Assembly (NCBI GenBank): GCA_903882805.1
Contig: CAIRYK010000048.1
Coordinates: 43,161 to 107,160, forward strand
Source: an uncultured Bacteroidota bacterium
Lineage (GTDB): Bacteria; Bacteroidota; Bacteroidia; Chitinophagales; Chitinophagaceae
Length of the DNA stretch: 64,000 nt
Direction of reading: 5' to 3'
Shown here one piece after another: positions 9,943-19,042 of the stretch. The number at the start of each line of letters is the position of its first letter. The first letter of the stretch is position 1. The notes below the pieces were generated by a model. That model had not been told where the DNA came from and ran no database searches. It saw only the letters and a list, made by a program, of their open reading frames with translations. The position numbers were made by a program, and so were the translations under genes.

Positions 9943-10302
9943 TTAATATGCTTTTATCAGAATATCGGCAGGTATTTGCAATCTATCTACCAGTTTGCGA
10001 ATCATGGCAAGATTTAACTTTCGCTTGCCCGAAAGTATTTCCGACTTACGGGAGCGATATCCTAATATGTCCGACAAGTCAGCCTCAGACATATTCATTT
10101 GTTCAAGCCTGAATTTTATTGCTTCCAATGGTTCCGGTTTTGGAATTGGATAATGCTTGTTTTCATAATCTTTCAGCAATATAGAAAGCACTTCCAACTC
10201 ATCTGCCTCAGGGCTGTCATCTGTAAGTGTTGCCTGCATCAATGCATAAACTCGGGCAAGAGCTATCTCGTATTGTTCCTCATTTTTTATCGGGTGCAGC
10301 AT
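9943..10302 (-). CDS. higA: HigA-type antitoxin / XRE regulator (orphan)
   Basis: This 119-residue protein matches HigA-family antitoxins. The N-terminal helix region (MLHPIKNEEQYEIALARVYA) and the acidic DELEVLSILLKDYENKHYPI are typical. They are followed by an XRE-type helix-turn-helix at about 72-107 (MSEADLSDILGYRSRKSEIL) and the usual end PADILIKAY. HigA normally neutralises the mRNA-cleaving toxin HigB and represses the operon. Here no intact toxin gene precedes it; only a short in-frame relic overlaps its start (10280-10339). It may now act only as a regulator, or protect against a HigB encoded elsewhere. Confidence 0.85.
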   Translation of the reverse strand: MLHPIKNEEQYEIALARVYALMQATLTDDSPEADELEVLSILLKDYENKHYPIPKPEPLEAIKFRLEQMNMSEADLSDILGYRSRKSEILSGKRKLNLAMIRKLVDRLQIPADILIKAY

Positions 10303-10339
10303 AGTCTACTTTTTTGATGTCTAATTTGTCGTATTGGGC
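10280..10339 (-). pseudogene. Possible C-terminal relic of a HigB toxin gene
   Basis: On the minus strand, the frame ending in TGA at 10280-10282 reads AQYDKLDIKKVDYAAPDKK, overlapping the higA ATG by about 20 bases. HigB toxins characteristically end in a motif like GTHAQYDKIDA just before or overlapping higA. Upstream in the same frame there are stops (near 10387 and 10375) and no toxin-like sequence, and the acyl-CoA reductase gene ends at 10385. The toxin body appears to have been deleted. The match is short, so this is an inference. Confidence 0.5.
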
Positions 10340-10384
10340 ACAGTTAAACAACACAGGACAAAGCATGCAACACCATCATCGTAC

Positions 10385-11395
10385 CTACAAACTGCACAAA
10401 AAACCCATAGTATCCACACCATCGGCATAGTCGGCAAGACCGGGTTTTTGGGCATCGCCAAAGGGTATGTAGTCGTGACCTATAATGGTTTGTATATCGG
10501 TATTGTTTTTTAGCTGTGTGGCCAGTTGTTCTTTGTTGTCGTAATGCTTGTAGTGCAGCACGCTCACTGCCGAAAACGGCATATCGTTTTCCACCATCAG
10601 CAGCGATTCGTTGCTCATGTAGGGTATGCGGTTCAGCAGGTATATGGCAAGGTGGTAGTCGTAGTTGTTTTTATATTTATTCAGGTCGGCATATTTGTTG
10701 TGCACATTAAATGCCTGCAGCAGGGTAGCGAAGTCGTAATTGTGCGGTACATATATCTGTGTTACATTGCGGCAGCCCAATCCGTAGTATAGGTACACGT
10801 CATCGGCAAGCAGGCTTAGTTCTTCAGCCGTTTCGGTGCCATCCAGTACCGCTACCGATGTTCTGTTTTTACGAATAATGTTGGGGTATTTGCCAAAATA
10901 TTGCTCAAAATAGCGTGCAGTATTATTGCTGCCGGTGGCTATATAGGCATCGCAATTGTTGAGTCGCTCGGCCACGTTTACCTGCTCTGCTACTGCCGGG
11001 TTCCATTCGGTCAGTTTAGCAATCAGGTGTTTCAGCAGCACATCGTCTTTTGAGGATAGTTTTAAAGCCAGCTTGTGGCCACTCACAAAACCGCACAAAA
11101 AGTCGTGAAAACCCACCAGCGGAATATTACCGGCCATTACAATGCCCACCAGTTTTGGCAACTTAGGTAGCGTATAGTTGGCTGTCCATTGCTCCAGTGC
11201 AGTGCGTTGCAGTAGTTGACTCGCTATGTTGGCGATTGCAAGATTTATATGTTCTTCTGTAAACCATGCATTTGCCTGCGCTGCTCTAAACTTAATGTTG
11301 TCCCATTCTTCGCCGCCGGCAGTCATATATTCGCCCAAACTTACCAGCAAGTCTATGCGTGTGGCTAAATCTAAATTGGTATTCATGTTCTGCAA
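10385..11395 (-). CDS. LuxC-family acyl-CoA reductase
   Basis: The 336-residue protein resembles the LuxC acyl-CoA/acyl reductase family, which makes fatty aldehydes from activated fatty acids using NADPH. Visible features are an N-terminal helical part, the Rossmann-like stretch LVGIVMAGNIPLVGFHDFLCGF, LKLSSKDD, ATGSNNTARYFEQYF and the probable catalytic Cys in YYGLGCRNVTQIYVP. ATG at 11395 or the ATG three codons later are both possible. No luxD or luxE homologue is adjacent. It is divergent from the ferredoxin gene across a 123-base region. Its physiological role (lipid or aldehyde metabolism) is not clear from context. Confidence 0.8.
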   Translation of the reverse strand: MQNMNTNLDLATRIDLLVSLGEYMTAGGEEWDNIKFRAAQANAWFTEEHINLAIANIASQLLQRTALEQWTANYTLPKLPKLVGIVMAGNIPLVGFHDFLCGFVSGHKLALKLSSKDDVLLKHLIAKLTEWNPAVAEQVNVAERLNNCDAYIATGSNNTARYFEQYFGKYPNIIRKNRTSVAVLDGTETAEELSLLADDVYLYYGLGCRNVTQIYVPHNYDFATLLQAFNVHNKYADLNKYKNNYDYHLAIYLLNRIPYMSNESLLMVENDMPFSAVSVLHYKHYDNKEQLATQLKNNTDIQTIIGHDYIPFGDAQKPGLADYADGVDTMGFLCSL

Positions 11396-11456
11396 AATTC
11401 AGTTATTTTAACCGTATTCCTTCAAAAAATTAGGGTAATAAATAGATGGGTAATCG

Positions 11457-11487
11457 TTTCGGTATTTGATGCGAAGTTGTAACTTTG
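11457..11487 (+). promoter_or_regulatory. Bacteroidota-type promoter of the ferredoxin gene
   Basis: TTTC (11457-11460), a 19-nt spacer and TAACTTTG (11480-11487) precede the ferredoxin ATG by 31 bases. Confidence 0.55.
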
Positions 11488-11518
11488 TGTAGAAAAACAA
11501 AATAAACTACAATTTCTT

Positions 11519-11866
11519 ATGGCTATTAAAATAACCGATGAGTGTATAAACTGCGGCGCCTGCGAACCGGAATGCCCCAATAATGCGATTTATGAAGGCG
11601 GTGTAGAATGGAGCGCTGCCGATGGTACTACAGTAAAAGGTGATTTTTTGCTAATGGATGGTACTACTACTCCGGCAGATGCGCCTCATGAGCCTGTAGC
11701 AGTAGATACTTACTATATTACCCCGCACAAGTGCACAGAGTGTCAGGGTTTTCACGATGAGCCACAGTGCGCTGCCGTTTGCCCGGTAGACTGTTGTGTA
11801 CCTGATGAGATGTACAGAGAAACTGTTGACGAACTGCTTGCTAAGAAAGAACGTATGCACATGTAA
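11519..11866 (+). CDS. Ferredoxin, two 4Fe-4S clusters
   Basis: The 115-residue protein has two Cys-rich cluster motifs: [20 protein letters not shown] near residues 8-28 and CTECQ followed by [10 protein letters not shown] near residues 75-97. The spacing between them is longer than in minimal bacterial ferredoxins and carries the insertion [10 protein letters not shown]. It should carry electrons in the cytoplasm. The divergent neighbour is an acyl-CoA reductase, which suggests but does not prove a shared redox context. A strong bidirectional terminator follows immediately. Confidence 0.9.
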   Translation: MAIKITDECINCGACEPECPNNAIYEGGVEWSAADGTTVKGDFLLMDGTTTPADAPHEPVAVDTYYITPHKCTECQGFHDEPQCAAVCPVDCCVPDEMYRETVDELLAKKERMHM

Positions 11867-11873
11867 TTTATAT

Positions 11874-11910
11874 AAAATAATAACCCCCTCTCAGAGGGGG
11901 TTATTATTTT
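11874..11910. terminator. Bidirectional terminator between convergent genes
   Basis: A perfect 17-bp stem (11874-11890 with 11894-11910) encloses a 3-nt loop TCA. A-rich and T-rich flanks serve both the rightward ferredoxin gene and the leftward DUF6438 gene. Confidence 0.9.
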
Positions 11911-11924
11911 ATATGCGTTGCTAA

Positions 11925-12416
11925 TTATTTTTTCTTTATAAAGCCTGTTTTTTTCCAGCTTCTATCCCGCTCCTGTTTTCCGAAATTATCCATTTCAGTG
12001 GCAAGCTGTTTCAGGAAACCAGGTCCCCAACCTGCATTGTATATTTTCTTAGTTTTATTGGTGTATTTTATCTCGTAAATAATACCCGGTAGGTCGGGTA
12101 TACGGTTGTCATATTCATCGAGGCAAGTATCTACCCGGTAATCTTTAAACTTGGTAATCAGCTCCATTGTTTTTACCGCAGCAAGTTTTTTAGTGAATAT
12201 ACCTGTGTCTGGCAGGTTCATGGTAGCTGTATAGGTTACCAACCCCGATTTGTTCAGTTCGATGGTATAATCAGGGCAACGACCATAGCAGGTTGTGCGG
12301 TGCATAGACACAGATATAATTTCATTTGCCGCCTGAGTCTTTTTTTTCTTTTTCGTGCGCGCATCGGCCGAAAAACCTACTGCAACTGCCAACAGGAACA
12401 GGATTATTTTCTTCAT
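11925..12416 (-). CDS. Exported DUF6438-like protein
   Basis: The 163-residue protein has a signal peptide (MKKIILFLLAVAVGFSADA), then a Lys-rich stretch (RTKKKKKTQ) and a domain starting ISVSMHRTTCYGRCPDYTIE. The CYGRCPDY motif and the later DLPGIIYEIKYTN and IYNAGWGPGF are characteristic of DUF6438, an exported domain of unknown function. The two Cys of the motif could form a disulfide in the periplasm. It converges with the ferredoxin gene. No biochemical role can be assigned. Confidence 0.75.
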   Translation of the reverse strand: MKKIILFLLAVAVGFSADARTKKKKKTQAANEIISVSMHRTTCYGRCPDYTIELNKSGLVTYTATMNLPDTGIFTKKLAAVKTMELITKFKDYRVDTCLDEYDNRIPDLPGIIYEIKYTNKTKKIYNAGWGPGFLKQLATEMDNFGKQERDRSWKKTGFIKKK

Positions 12417-12611
12417 TTTCTTTAATTTACAACGCCAAAGATACTTTTAAAATAACGAAATTTTGAAAGACCGATTTTGATAGAGCCTGTTTAGTGTATA
12501 TGTTTTTAAGGATTTGATTCAGTTGCATATCCAAAATATTGGTCTCAAGTCGGCTATATGTTATTTACAAAGTGCATTGGGGTTTTTGTGAATACTATAT
12601 ACCATGCAAAT

Positions 12612-13724
12612 ATGCTGCCAAAAGAAGAGCACGAAGAAGTTTTTTACCAATTAGCATTAATAAATGTACCAGGAATAGGCGCCAAAACAGGCAGGGTGTT
12701 GCTGGAACGCTTCGGAAGCGCTATAAATGTTTTCAAAGCTCCACTCAAAGAGCTAAGAATTGTAGATGGCGTTGGCGAGTTTAAAGTTCGCGGATTCAAG
12801 GAACCAGACTTGTTGTTGAAAGCGGGAAAGGAATTGGATCATGTGATAAAACACAACATTAACGTGTATTATCAGAATGGTCCATACCCTAAAAGGCTCA
12901 TGAATTGCACCGATGCGCCGCTTATATTGTTTGCCAAAGGCAACGCCGACCTGGATGCGCCAAAGGTTGTAGCTATTGTAGGCACGCGCAAGAATACTGA
13001 CTACGGTGTAAAACTCACTGAGGAGCTTGTAGAAGGGCTCAAGCCTTTGGGCAATGTGCTGATAGTAAGCGGATTGGCTTTGGGTATAGATGCAGTAGCG
13101 CACAAAAAGAGCGTACAATGCGGTTTGCCTACGGTAGGGGTGCTTGCACACGGATTGGACAGGATATACCCCGCAATCAACAAAGACCTTGCCACGCAGA
13201 TGATAAGCAATGGTGGCCTGCTTACAGAGTATCCTTCAGAAACCATCCCCGATCGTAATAATTTCCCGATGCGGAATAGAATTGTAGCCGGCATGAGCGA
13301 TGTGACGGTGGTGGTGGAAAGTCACACCTCGGGCGGCGCACTGATAACCGCACACATGGCCAGCGGCTATAATCGCGAAGTGGCCGCTTATCCTGGACGG
13401 GTAAACGATACACGAAGCGCGGGCTGTAATGAGCTGATACGCACCAATATTGCTGCCATGATAACAAAGGCCGACGACCTTATAGATATGATGAACTGGA
13501 GCAAAGAAACAAAGCCAAAGACTGTGCAGAAACAATTATTTATTACATTGACAGCAGATGAGCAAAAGATAGTGGATCTGTTGCAAACAAAAGATACCGT
13601 TCACTCCGACGAATTATATCATCATACCGGTTTGGCCAGTTCGCAGTTGGCTGCAACATTATTGGGTTTAGAAATGCAAGGGGTTATCAAGACACTCCCC
13701 GGAAAGAATTATAAGATATTTTGA
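12612..13724 (+). CDS. dprA: DNA-processing protein DprA
   Basis: The ATG at 12612 (370 residues) is preferred over an upstream ATG at 12558, which would add 18 residues unlike the family. Residues 10-60 are a SAM/HhH-like region (NVPGIGAKTGRVLLERFG). The DprA Rossmann core follows, with IVGTRKNTDYG at 122-132, SGLALGIDAVAHKKS at 153-167 and MRNRIVAGMSD. Residues about 315-370 form a winged-helix end. DprA binds single-stranded DNA and loads RecA during natural transformation. No other competence gene is nearby. It converges with the leftward sigma-factor operon with only 14 bases between the stops. Confidence 0.95.
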   Translation: MLPKEEHEEVFYQLALINVPGIGAKTGRVLLERFGSAINVFKAPLKELRIVDGVGEFKVRGFKEPDLLLKAGKELDHVIKHNINVYYQNGPYPKRLMNCTDAPLILFAKGNADLDAPKVVAIVGTRKNTDYGVKLTEELVEGLKPLGNVLIVSGLALGIDAVAHKKSVQCGLPTVGVLAHGLDRIYPAINKDLATQMISNGGLLTEYPSETIPDRNNFPMRNRIVAGMSDVTVVVESHTSGGALITAHMASGYNREVAAYPGRVNDTRSAGCNELIRTNIAAMITKADDLIDMMNWSKETKPKTVQKQLFITLTADEQKIVDLLQTKDTVHSDELYHHTGLASSQLAATLLGLEMQGVIKTLPGKNYKIF

Positions 13725-13738
13725 TGCAGATTAGGTTT

Positions 13739-14203
13739 TTATTCGCGCCCCCGACCAAATCGGTCGGCGCCTCCTTCACGACGTTGTTCGAGCCGTTTTT
13801 TTAACATCTGTTTAAATTCGCGTTCTGCAACGTATAGTTCTGCGAGTTGCTGCGCTGAAATTACCTTAAGGAAACGATCGTTGTACTTACGTTTAGTATC
13901 TATTACTTTTTCCTGATAATCCAGATTGTCATCAACATATTGCCGGGCCGTGGCGTTGTCGGCATCCTGCAGGTTTTTGTCGCGGAATTTCAAAAGGTAA
14001 GATTTTCGGGTGGCGCGTATTTCCGCCTCGTATTCGTTGTAAACCGGCACAAAAGCTGCCGCCTGATCTCCGGTTAGGTGCAATCGGTCGGTGAGGTAGG
14101 CAACTTTTGCAGCATGTATTCGTTCCATTGGTCGTCCACGTTGCGCGAAGCCATTGGGTATTGTTACTAAAAATACCAGAACGATGGTGAGTATATTTTT
14201 CAT
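13739..14203 (-). CDS. Periplasmic Spy/CpxP-like small protein in a sigma-factor operon
   Basis: The 154-residue protein has a signal peptide (MKNILTIVLVFLVTIPNGFA, then QRGRP) and an all-helical, highly charged body (KVAYLTDRLHLTGDQAAAFVPVYNEYEAEI) ending in an Arg/Gly-rich tail. The LHLTGDQ segment resembles the LTxxQ motif of Spy/CpxP-type periplasmic stress proteins. It is the third gene behind an ECF sigma factor and its likely anti-sigma factor, so it may be a target or sensor of an envelope-stress response. The LTxxQ assignment is tentative. Confidence 0.65.
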   Translation of the reverse strand: MKNILTIVLVFLVTIPNGFAQRGRPMERIHAAKVAYLTDRLHLTGDQAAAFVPVYNEYEAEIRATRKSYLLKFRDKNLQDADNATARQYVDDNLDYQEKVIDTKRKYNDRFLKVISAQQLAELYVAEREFKQMLKKRLEQRREGGADRFGRGRE

Positions 14204-14262
14204 TTTTTGGTTCTTTACTTAATTTTTATACTGTACTGTGTGGTTAAATTGGCGCTTACAAT

Positions 14263-14898
14263 TTAATCCCAACCTGTTTCGTTGAGATATTCAACTATTT
14301 CCGTGTTGTTTACAGGCAGCGACGCCAGCGCGGCTGCGTCCACAGTTGTTTCAGCATCATCTTTTTCAATTTTTGAAATATAATCGTTTATTTCACTATC
14401 TGCAGCGCTCGCCAATATTGTCTCATGGCTGTTTTGAATAGGCGCATAAAATGTCTGGTGGGATATCAGTCCTATCCCTAAAACAAGTATCGCAGCTAAA
14501 CTCCACTTAATATAAGGGAGTATGTTTATTTTCTTAAATTTTACGGTGGGCCTTGCGGCTGTTTTAGCTAGTATTTCTGATGGTAAATTATCGAAGTAAC
14601 CGGCTGGTGCTGCGAAGGGTAGTGTTTTAATAGCTCCTTCCACGTTATCAACCATAGCTATAACTGTCTTTTCAGTAAGCGTCTCGAAATAACCGTCAGG
14701 AATCAAGTAGGGCATTGCCTTAGATTTTTGCAAATGGTGTCCTGTCTCTACATCTATATTGTAGATCTGGCTAGTTACCTCGTTTTCAAGCAATGAAAAA
14801 TAATTCGGGGGTACTGTATGGGGCATATTACGCGGCAAACCTAAAAGACTGCTGCCCAGTTCCTCAAGTTCAGCGTATATGTCTTGCTCTGTATTCAT
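14263..14898 (-). CDS. Putative membrane anti-sigma factor
   Basis: The 211-residue protein has one transmembrane segment at about 129-148 (YIKWSLAAILVLGIGLISHQ), an N-terminal cytoplasmic part of about 125 residues and a C-terminal part of about 60 outside. The cytoplasmic part contains a short motif three times: PPNYF at 30-34, PDGYF at 67-71 and PAGYF at 98-102, each followed by a Leu-rich turn. It starts 33 bases after the stop of the ECF sigma gene. Topology and position are those of an anti-sigma factor; the zinc-binding HxxxCxxC motif of many anti-sigmas is absent. The role is inferred from context. Confidence 0.65.
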   Translation of the reverse strand: MNTEQDIYAELEELGSSLLGLPRNMPHTVPPNYFSLLENEVTSQIYNIDVETGHHLQKSKAMPYLIPDGYFETLTEKTVIAMVDNVEGAIKTLPFAAPAGYFDNLPSEILAKTAARPTVKFKKINILPYIKWSLAAILVLGIGLISHQTFYAPIQNSHETILASAADSEINDYISKIEKDDAETTVDAAALASLPVNNTEIVEYLNETGWD

Positions 14899-14931
14899 GA
14901 TATTACTTGGACAGTTGTAAAATTAAAAAGT

Positions 14932-15492
14932 TTAATTATTCTTAAGGTAGCCCTCTACCTTCTTGACCGCATGATGATAGGAGGCTTTCAGCGCGCCGAC
15001 AGATGTGCCTAAAACAACCGACATTTCTTCATAGGGCATTTCGTCGTAATAGCGCAGATTAAAAACCACGGCTTGTTTTTCCGGTAGGGTATGAATCGCT
15101 TGCTGTAGCTTCCATTCTATTTTGTTTGGGTCATAATTTTGTTGTGCAATGAGCCTGTTAGAGAATATATTCTCGTTGTCGCTCAAAGATATTGCGGTGC
15201 GTTTTTTCTTTTGCTCCATCCATGTCAGGGTTTCATTGGTGGCAATTCTGTATAGCCATGTATACAAATGTGCGTCGCCTCTGAAATCCTGAATGTTTTT
15301 CCACACCTTTATAAATACGTTTTGCAAAATATCGTTGGTATCTTCATGTTCTATTACCAGACGGCGGATATGCCAGTATAGGCGTTCCTGGTACTTACGT
15401 ACCAACTGGCTGAAGGCAGCTTCGCGCCGGCTATCATCTTTTAAAGATGCCAATAATACATGATCGTCGGTTTGATTGCCGGAAAAATACAT
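14932..15492 (-). CDS. ECF-type RNA polymerase sigma factor
   Basis: The 186-residue protein has region 2 at about 20-90 (DILQNVFIKVWKNIQDFRGD, TWLYRIATNETLTWM) and region 4 at about 125-180 (LPEKQAVVFNLRYYDEMPYE, ALKASYHHAVKKVE). It directs RNA polymerase to a specific promoter set and is probably held inactive by the membrane protein encoded next. First gene of a three-gene leftward operon. The stimulus is unknown; the exported third gene suggests the cell envelope. Confidence 0.92.
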   Translation of the reverse strand: MYFSGNQTDDHVLLASLKDDSRREAAFSQLVRKYQERLYWHIRRLVIEHEDTNDILQNVFIKVWKNIQDFRGDAHLYTWLYRIATNETLTWMEQKKKRTAISLSDNENIFSNRLIAQQNYDPNKIEWKLQQAIHTLPEKQAVVFNLRYYDEMPYEEMSVVLGTSVGALKASYHHAVKKVEGYLKNN

Positions 15493-15575
15493 TCGATTAT
15501 TTGTTGATCAATAGGACGGTTTTTAGTGCGATAAGTTTAATACAGTTAAAAAGGAACCCCTTTTCTGTACGTATA

Positions 15576-16325
15576 TTAATTTGTTTTTTGTTCCCACACC
15601 CATAGGGCTTGTCCGTGGCTATAGTGTTCAATAGTTCCATTTTCAAGTTGTACACATAACATACCATTAGGTTCAGTATTCAGTATGGTTGCGTTCCATT
15701 GCAAATTATTGTCTGTAAAAAGTTGAGTTTGGCCTTTTTTATACAGGCGGTTATTGTATTGTTTCATTCTTTCTGCAATTGGTTGCACACTGTTTGCTGC
15801 TTTCAAAATTTCATTGCGAATGAGGTAGCGAAGCTCTTTTAGATCATATTTTTCGCCGGAGTTAATTTTCAGTGAAGTTGCAAATGGCAAAGTGTCATTA
15901 AAGCAGCTTTGATTGACATTAAGTCCTAATCCTATTACTGCGTGGGTCCAATTAGCGCCTCTAATTACATTTTCTATAAGTATCCCCCCTGCCTTTTTGT
16001 CATTGATGATAATATCGTTTGGCCATTTAATATGTAATTGCCAGTTATCGTTCAATTTTGCCAAAACATTTGCAATTGCCACCGTTACCGACGCATTAAA
16101 TGCAAATTGCGCCGAAATGGCATCCTTAGGTTGAACAATAACACTCATTAACAAGCTGTCACCAGGCGCATCTACCCAGGTTCTTCCACGCTGACCTTTT
16201 CCTTCGGTCTGGCTATTAGCTACAATTGTCAGTCCGGGCTGTGCCTTATCGGCATCTATCAATTGCATGGCATAGTTATTGGTACTGTCTATGCAATCGA
16301 GTTCAATAATAAAGGAATCTATCAA
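15576..16325 (-). CDS. birA: Biotin--[acetyl-CoA-carboxylase] ligase
   Basis: The 249-residue protein attaches biotin to the carboxyl carrier protein of biotin-dependent carboxylases. Visible motifs are DSTNNYAM near the start, the biotinyl-AMP loop GKGQRGRTW, SLLMSVIVQP, KWPNDIIIN and GGILIENV, then a small C-terminal domain (NGMLCVQLENGTIEHYSHGQ). There is no N-terminal DNA-binding domain, so it is a ligase only and not the repressor form. It is divergent from rsfS across 82 bases. Confidence 0.93.
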   Translation of the reverse strand: MIDSFIIELDCIDSTNNYAMQLIDADKAQPGLTIVANSQTEGKGQRGRTWVDAPGDSLLMSVIVQPKDAISAQFAFNASVTVAIANVLAKLNDNWQLHIKWPNDIIINDKKAGGILIENVIRGANWTHAVIGLGLNVNQSCFNDTLPFATSLKINSGEKYDLKELRYLIRNEILKAANSVQPIAERMKQYNNRLYKKGQTQLFTDNNLQWNATILNTEPNGMLCVQLENGTIEHYSHGQALWVWEQKTN

Positions 16326-16407
16326 AGTTGTGTGGTTAAGTGAGAAAAGATTTATAATTTTGGTAAGTCGTAAAGATATTGCTAAACAAAATTAAGCAAC
16401 TAAAAAT

Positions 16408-16800
16408 TTGGAGCAAATAGTAACCGGAATACAGGAAAAGAAGAAAACGGCAAGCCGCTTAACAAAAAATAGCAAATTGTTTAAGTGTATTATCAACGCC
16501 ATTCAAGATAAAAAAGGGGAGGGAATAGTATCTCTGGACCTTAGGAAAATTGACGAAGCAGTAGCAGACTATTTTATTTTGTGTGAAGCTAAGTCGAATG
16601 TGCAAATTAACGCGATTGCTCAGAATATTGAAAGCGAGGTAGATATGGAGTGTGAAGAAAGACCTTTTCATATAGAGAGAGGACCTACCTGGACGTTGGT
16701 AGACTATGTAAATATCGTGGTTCATATATTTCATCCCGATCAAAGGTCATTTTATAATCTGGAAGGATTGTGGGAAGATGCCCCGAAAGCAGAGCATTAA
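16408..16800 (+). CDS. rsfS: Ribosome silencing factor RsfS, TTG start
   Basis: The 130-residue protein belongs to the RsfS/Iojap family, which binds ribosomal protein uL14 and blocks joining of the subunits when nutrients are scarce. Core motifs: KKGEGIVSLDLRKIDEAVAD, ADYFILCEAKSNVQINAIA, ERGPTWTLVDYVNIVVHIFH and YNLEGLW. In frame there is no ATG between the stop at 16393-16395 and the middle of the domain, so the TTG at 16408 is the likely start. It precedes ftsH by 126 bases in the same direction. Confidence 0.92.
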   Translation: MEQIVTGIQEKKKTASRLTKNSKLFKCIINAIQDKKGEGIVSLDLRKIDEAVADYFILCEAKSNVQINAIAQNIESEVDMECEERPFHIERGPTWTLVDYVNIVVHIFHPDQRSFYNLEGLWEDAPKAEH

Positions 16801-16926
16801 GCAATATTGAGCTATAATGTTCAGTTATATTGCCTGTATAAGTTTAGGAATAAGGACAATGCGCACAAGCGATTTGTCTGCTTTTAGATAAATAAATTGT
16901 ATTAAGCATAACGTTTCAAACATAAG

Positions 16927-18930
16927 ATGGAAGATAATAATCAGATACCCGGGCCAAAACCGGGAGGTGAAAACCCTAATCAGCGCAAAGGTCCTAAATT
17001 CAATATTTACTGGATCTACGGTATAATACTGGTAGCAATACTGGGCGCACAATTTATAGGCGGCAGTTTTGGCGCCGCTACACCTGAGCTAAGTTTTCAG
17101 GACCTGAAAGTAAATTTGCAGGAAGACAAGGTGAGCAAGCTTGTAGTGATTAATAACGATCACGTAGAAGTTTATGTGAAACCGGGCGCTACATTACCTC
17201 CAATCGCAGGCAGAACACCTGCAAATACCAACAATGCAAAAACAGACAAAACACCAGCCTATTCATTTAAAATAGGTTCTGTAGACCGCTTTGGTAAAGA
17301 TCTGGACGAAGTACAGAAAAATACAGCAGAAGCCAACAAAGTGCCGGTTATGTACGATCAGCAGGGCGACTATCTGCATATTCTGTTTTCTACATTCGTC
17401 ATCCCTATTATATTTATAGTGGCCATGTGGTTCCTTATTTTCCGTAAAATGGGATCGGGCGGTGGAGCTGGCGGCGCAGGCGGTATTTTCAATATTGGCA
17501 AGTCAAAAGCCCAATTGTTTGAAAAAGGAACGCGCGTTAACATCACCTTCAACGATGTTGCTGGGCTAGATGAGGCTAAAGTAGAGGTAATGGAGATTGT
17601 GGATTTTCTGAAAAATCCTAAGAAATATACTGCTTTGGGTGGTAAGATACCTAAAGGAGCATTGCTTGTAGGTCCTCCGGGCACTGGTAAAACATTGCTT
17701 GCAAAAGCTATGGCAGGCGAAGCGCAAGTGCCTTTCTTCTCTATGTCGGGTTCCGATTTCGTGGAGTTGTTTGTGGGTGTGGGCGCTAGCCGTGTACGCG
17801 ATTTGTTTAAACAAGCTCGCGAAAAAGCCCCTTGTATTGTCTTTATTGATGAAATAGATGCAATAGGCAGGGCTCGCGGCAAAAACGTGGTAATGAGCAA
17901 TGATGAGCGTGAGAATACACTGAATCAGTTGCTGGTAGAAATGGATGGTTTTAGCGGAGATAGCGGTATAATAGTGCTTGCTGCCACCAACCGACCAGAT
18001 GTACTGGATACAGCCTTGTTGCGCCCGGGTCGTTTCGACAGACAGATATCAATAGACATTCCGGATGTGAAGGGAAGAGAGAAGATATTTGATGTGCATT
18101 TGAAGCCGATCAAGAAATCTAAAGACCTTAATATTCGCAAACTGGCCTTACAGACGCCTGGATTTGCGGGCGCAGATATCGCTAACATATGCAACGAAGC
18201 CGCTCTGATTGCCGCGCGTAAAGGTAAATCTGAAGTAGATATGAGCGACTTCAATGACGCTATTGATCGTGTGATTGGCGGCCTTGAAAAGAAAAATAAA
18301 ATAATAACTCCGGAAGAAAAGCGCATAATAGCCTATCACGAAGCAGGTCATGCGGTTTCGGGATGGTTCCTTGAGCATGCTCATCCGTTAGTAAAGGTTA
18401 CTATTGTTCCCCGTGGTGTTGCTGCATTAGGTTACGCACAGTATCTGCCGAAGGAAGTATATATCCGCACCACAGATCACTTGATCGATGATATGTGTAT
18501 GTCACTTGGCGGTAGGGCTGTTGAAGAGCTTATCTTTGGTAAAATATCTACCGGCGCTTTGAGCGATTTGCAGCACGTTACCCGTATGGCCTACGCTATG
18601 GTGTCGATGTACGGTATGAATGAAGTAATAGGCAATATATCGTTCTACGATCCGCAAAACGAAAATAGTTTCTCTAAGCCATTCTCTGAAGAGACGGGTA
18701 AAATGATAGACGACGAAGTGCGCAAACTGGTGGAGATTGCCTACAAACGCGTAAAACAAATGCTTACAGACAAAACTGATGCCGTGAAACTTATAGCAGA
18801 AGAATTGCTAAAAAGGGAAGTGCTCTTTAAAGACGACATGGAGCGCCTGATAGGCAAACGTCCTTTCGAAGAAGACGCACAAGCATCTGACGACGAACAG
18901 ATAGCTATTGAAAGCATGAAGTCGATTTAA
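16927..18930 (+). CDS. ftsH: ATP-dependent zinc metalloprotease FtsH
   Basis: The 667-residue membrane protease degrades unneeded membrane and regulatory proteins. There are transmembrane segments at about 29-45 and 152-172, with the extracytoplasmic part between them, then a Gly-rich linker ([11 protein letters not shown]). The AAA+ domain has Walker A GPPGTGKT at 249-256, Walker B VFIDEID at 305-311 and the second region of homology ATNRPDVLD. The zinc site HEAGH is at 471-475. Length and order are normal for the family. A perfect hairpin terminator follows. Confidence 0.97.
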   Translation: MEDNNQIPGPKPGGENPNQRKGPKFNIYWIYGIILVAILGAQFIGGSFGAATPELSFQDLKVNLQEDKVSKLVVINNDHVEVYVKPGATLPPIAGRTPANTNNAKTDKTPAYSFKIGSVDRFGKDLDEVQKNTAEANKVPVMYDQQGDYLHILFSTFVIPIIFIVAMWFLIFRKMGSGGGAGGAGGIFNIGKSKAQLFEKGTRVNITFNDVAGLDEAKVEVMEIVDFLKNPKKYTALGGKIPKGALLVGPPGTGKTLLAKAMAGEAQVPFFSMSGSDFVELFVGVGASRVRDLFKQAREKAPCIVFIDEIDAIGRARGKNVVMSNDERENTLNQLLVEMDGFSGDSGIIVLAATNRPDVLDTALLRPGRFDRQISIDIPDVKGREKIFDVHLKPIKKSKDLNIRKLALQTPGFAGADIANICNEAALIAARKGKSEVDMSDFNDAIDRVIGGLEKKNKIITPEEKRIIAYHEAGHAVSGWFLEHAHPLVKVTIVPRGVAALGYAQYLPKEVYIRTTDHLIDDMCMSLGGRAVEELIFGKISTGALSDLQHVTRMAYAMVSMYGMNEVIGNISFYDPQNENSFSKPFSEETGKMIDDEVRKLVEIAYKRVKQMLTDKTDAVKLIAEELLKREVLFKDDMERLIGKRPFEEDAQASDDEQIAIESMKSI

Positions 18931-18950
18931 ATAATTATATAGTACTGTTG

Positions 18951-18987
18951 AAATAAAAAGCGATGAATTTGTCATCGCTTTTTATTT
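18951..18987 (+). terminator. Rho-independent terminator after ftsH
   Basis: A perfect 16-bp stem (18951-18966 with 18972-18987) encloses the 5-nt loop ATTTG, with a T-rich 3' side. Confidence 0.9.
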
Positions 18988-19042
18988 TTGCATAAAAGGT
19001 AATGCCATAGCTTACCTTGCGCAATTTTAATAACACCACTAA

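Noticed and set aside
17370..17900. 176-residue minus-strand frame in ftsH
   Set aside because: Antisense to the AAA+ domain of ftsH; Ser/Pro-rich shadow composition with no recognisable domain.
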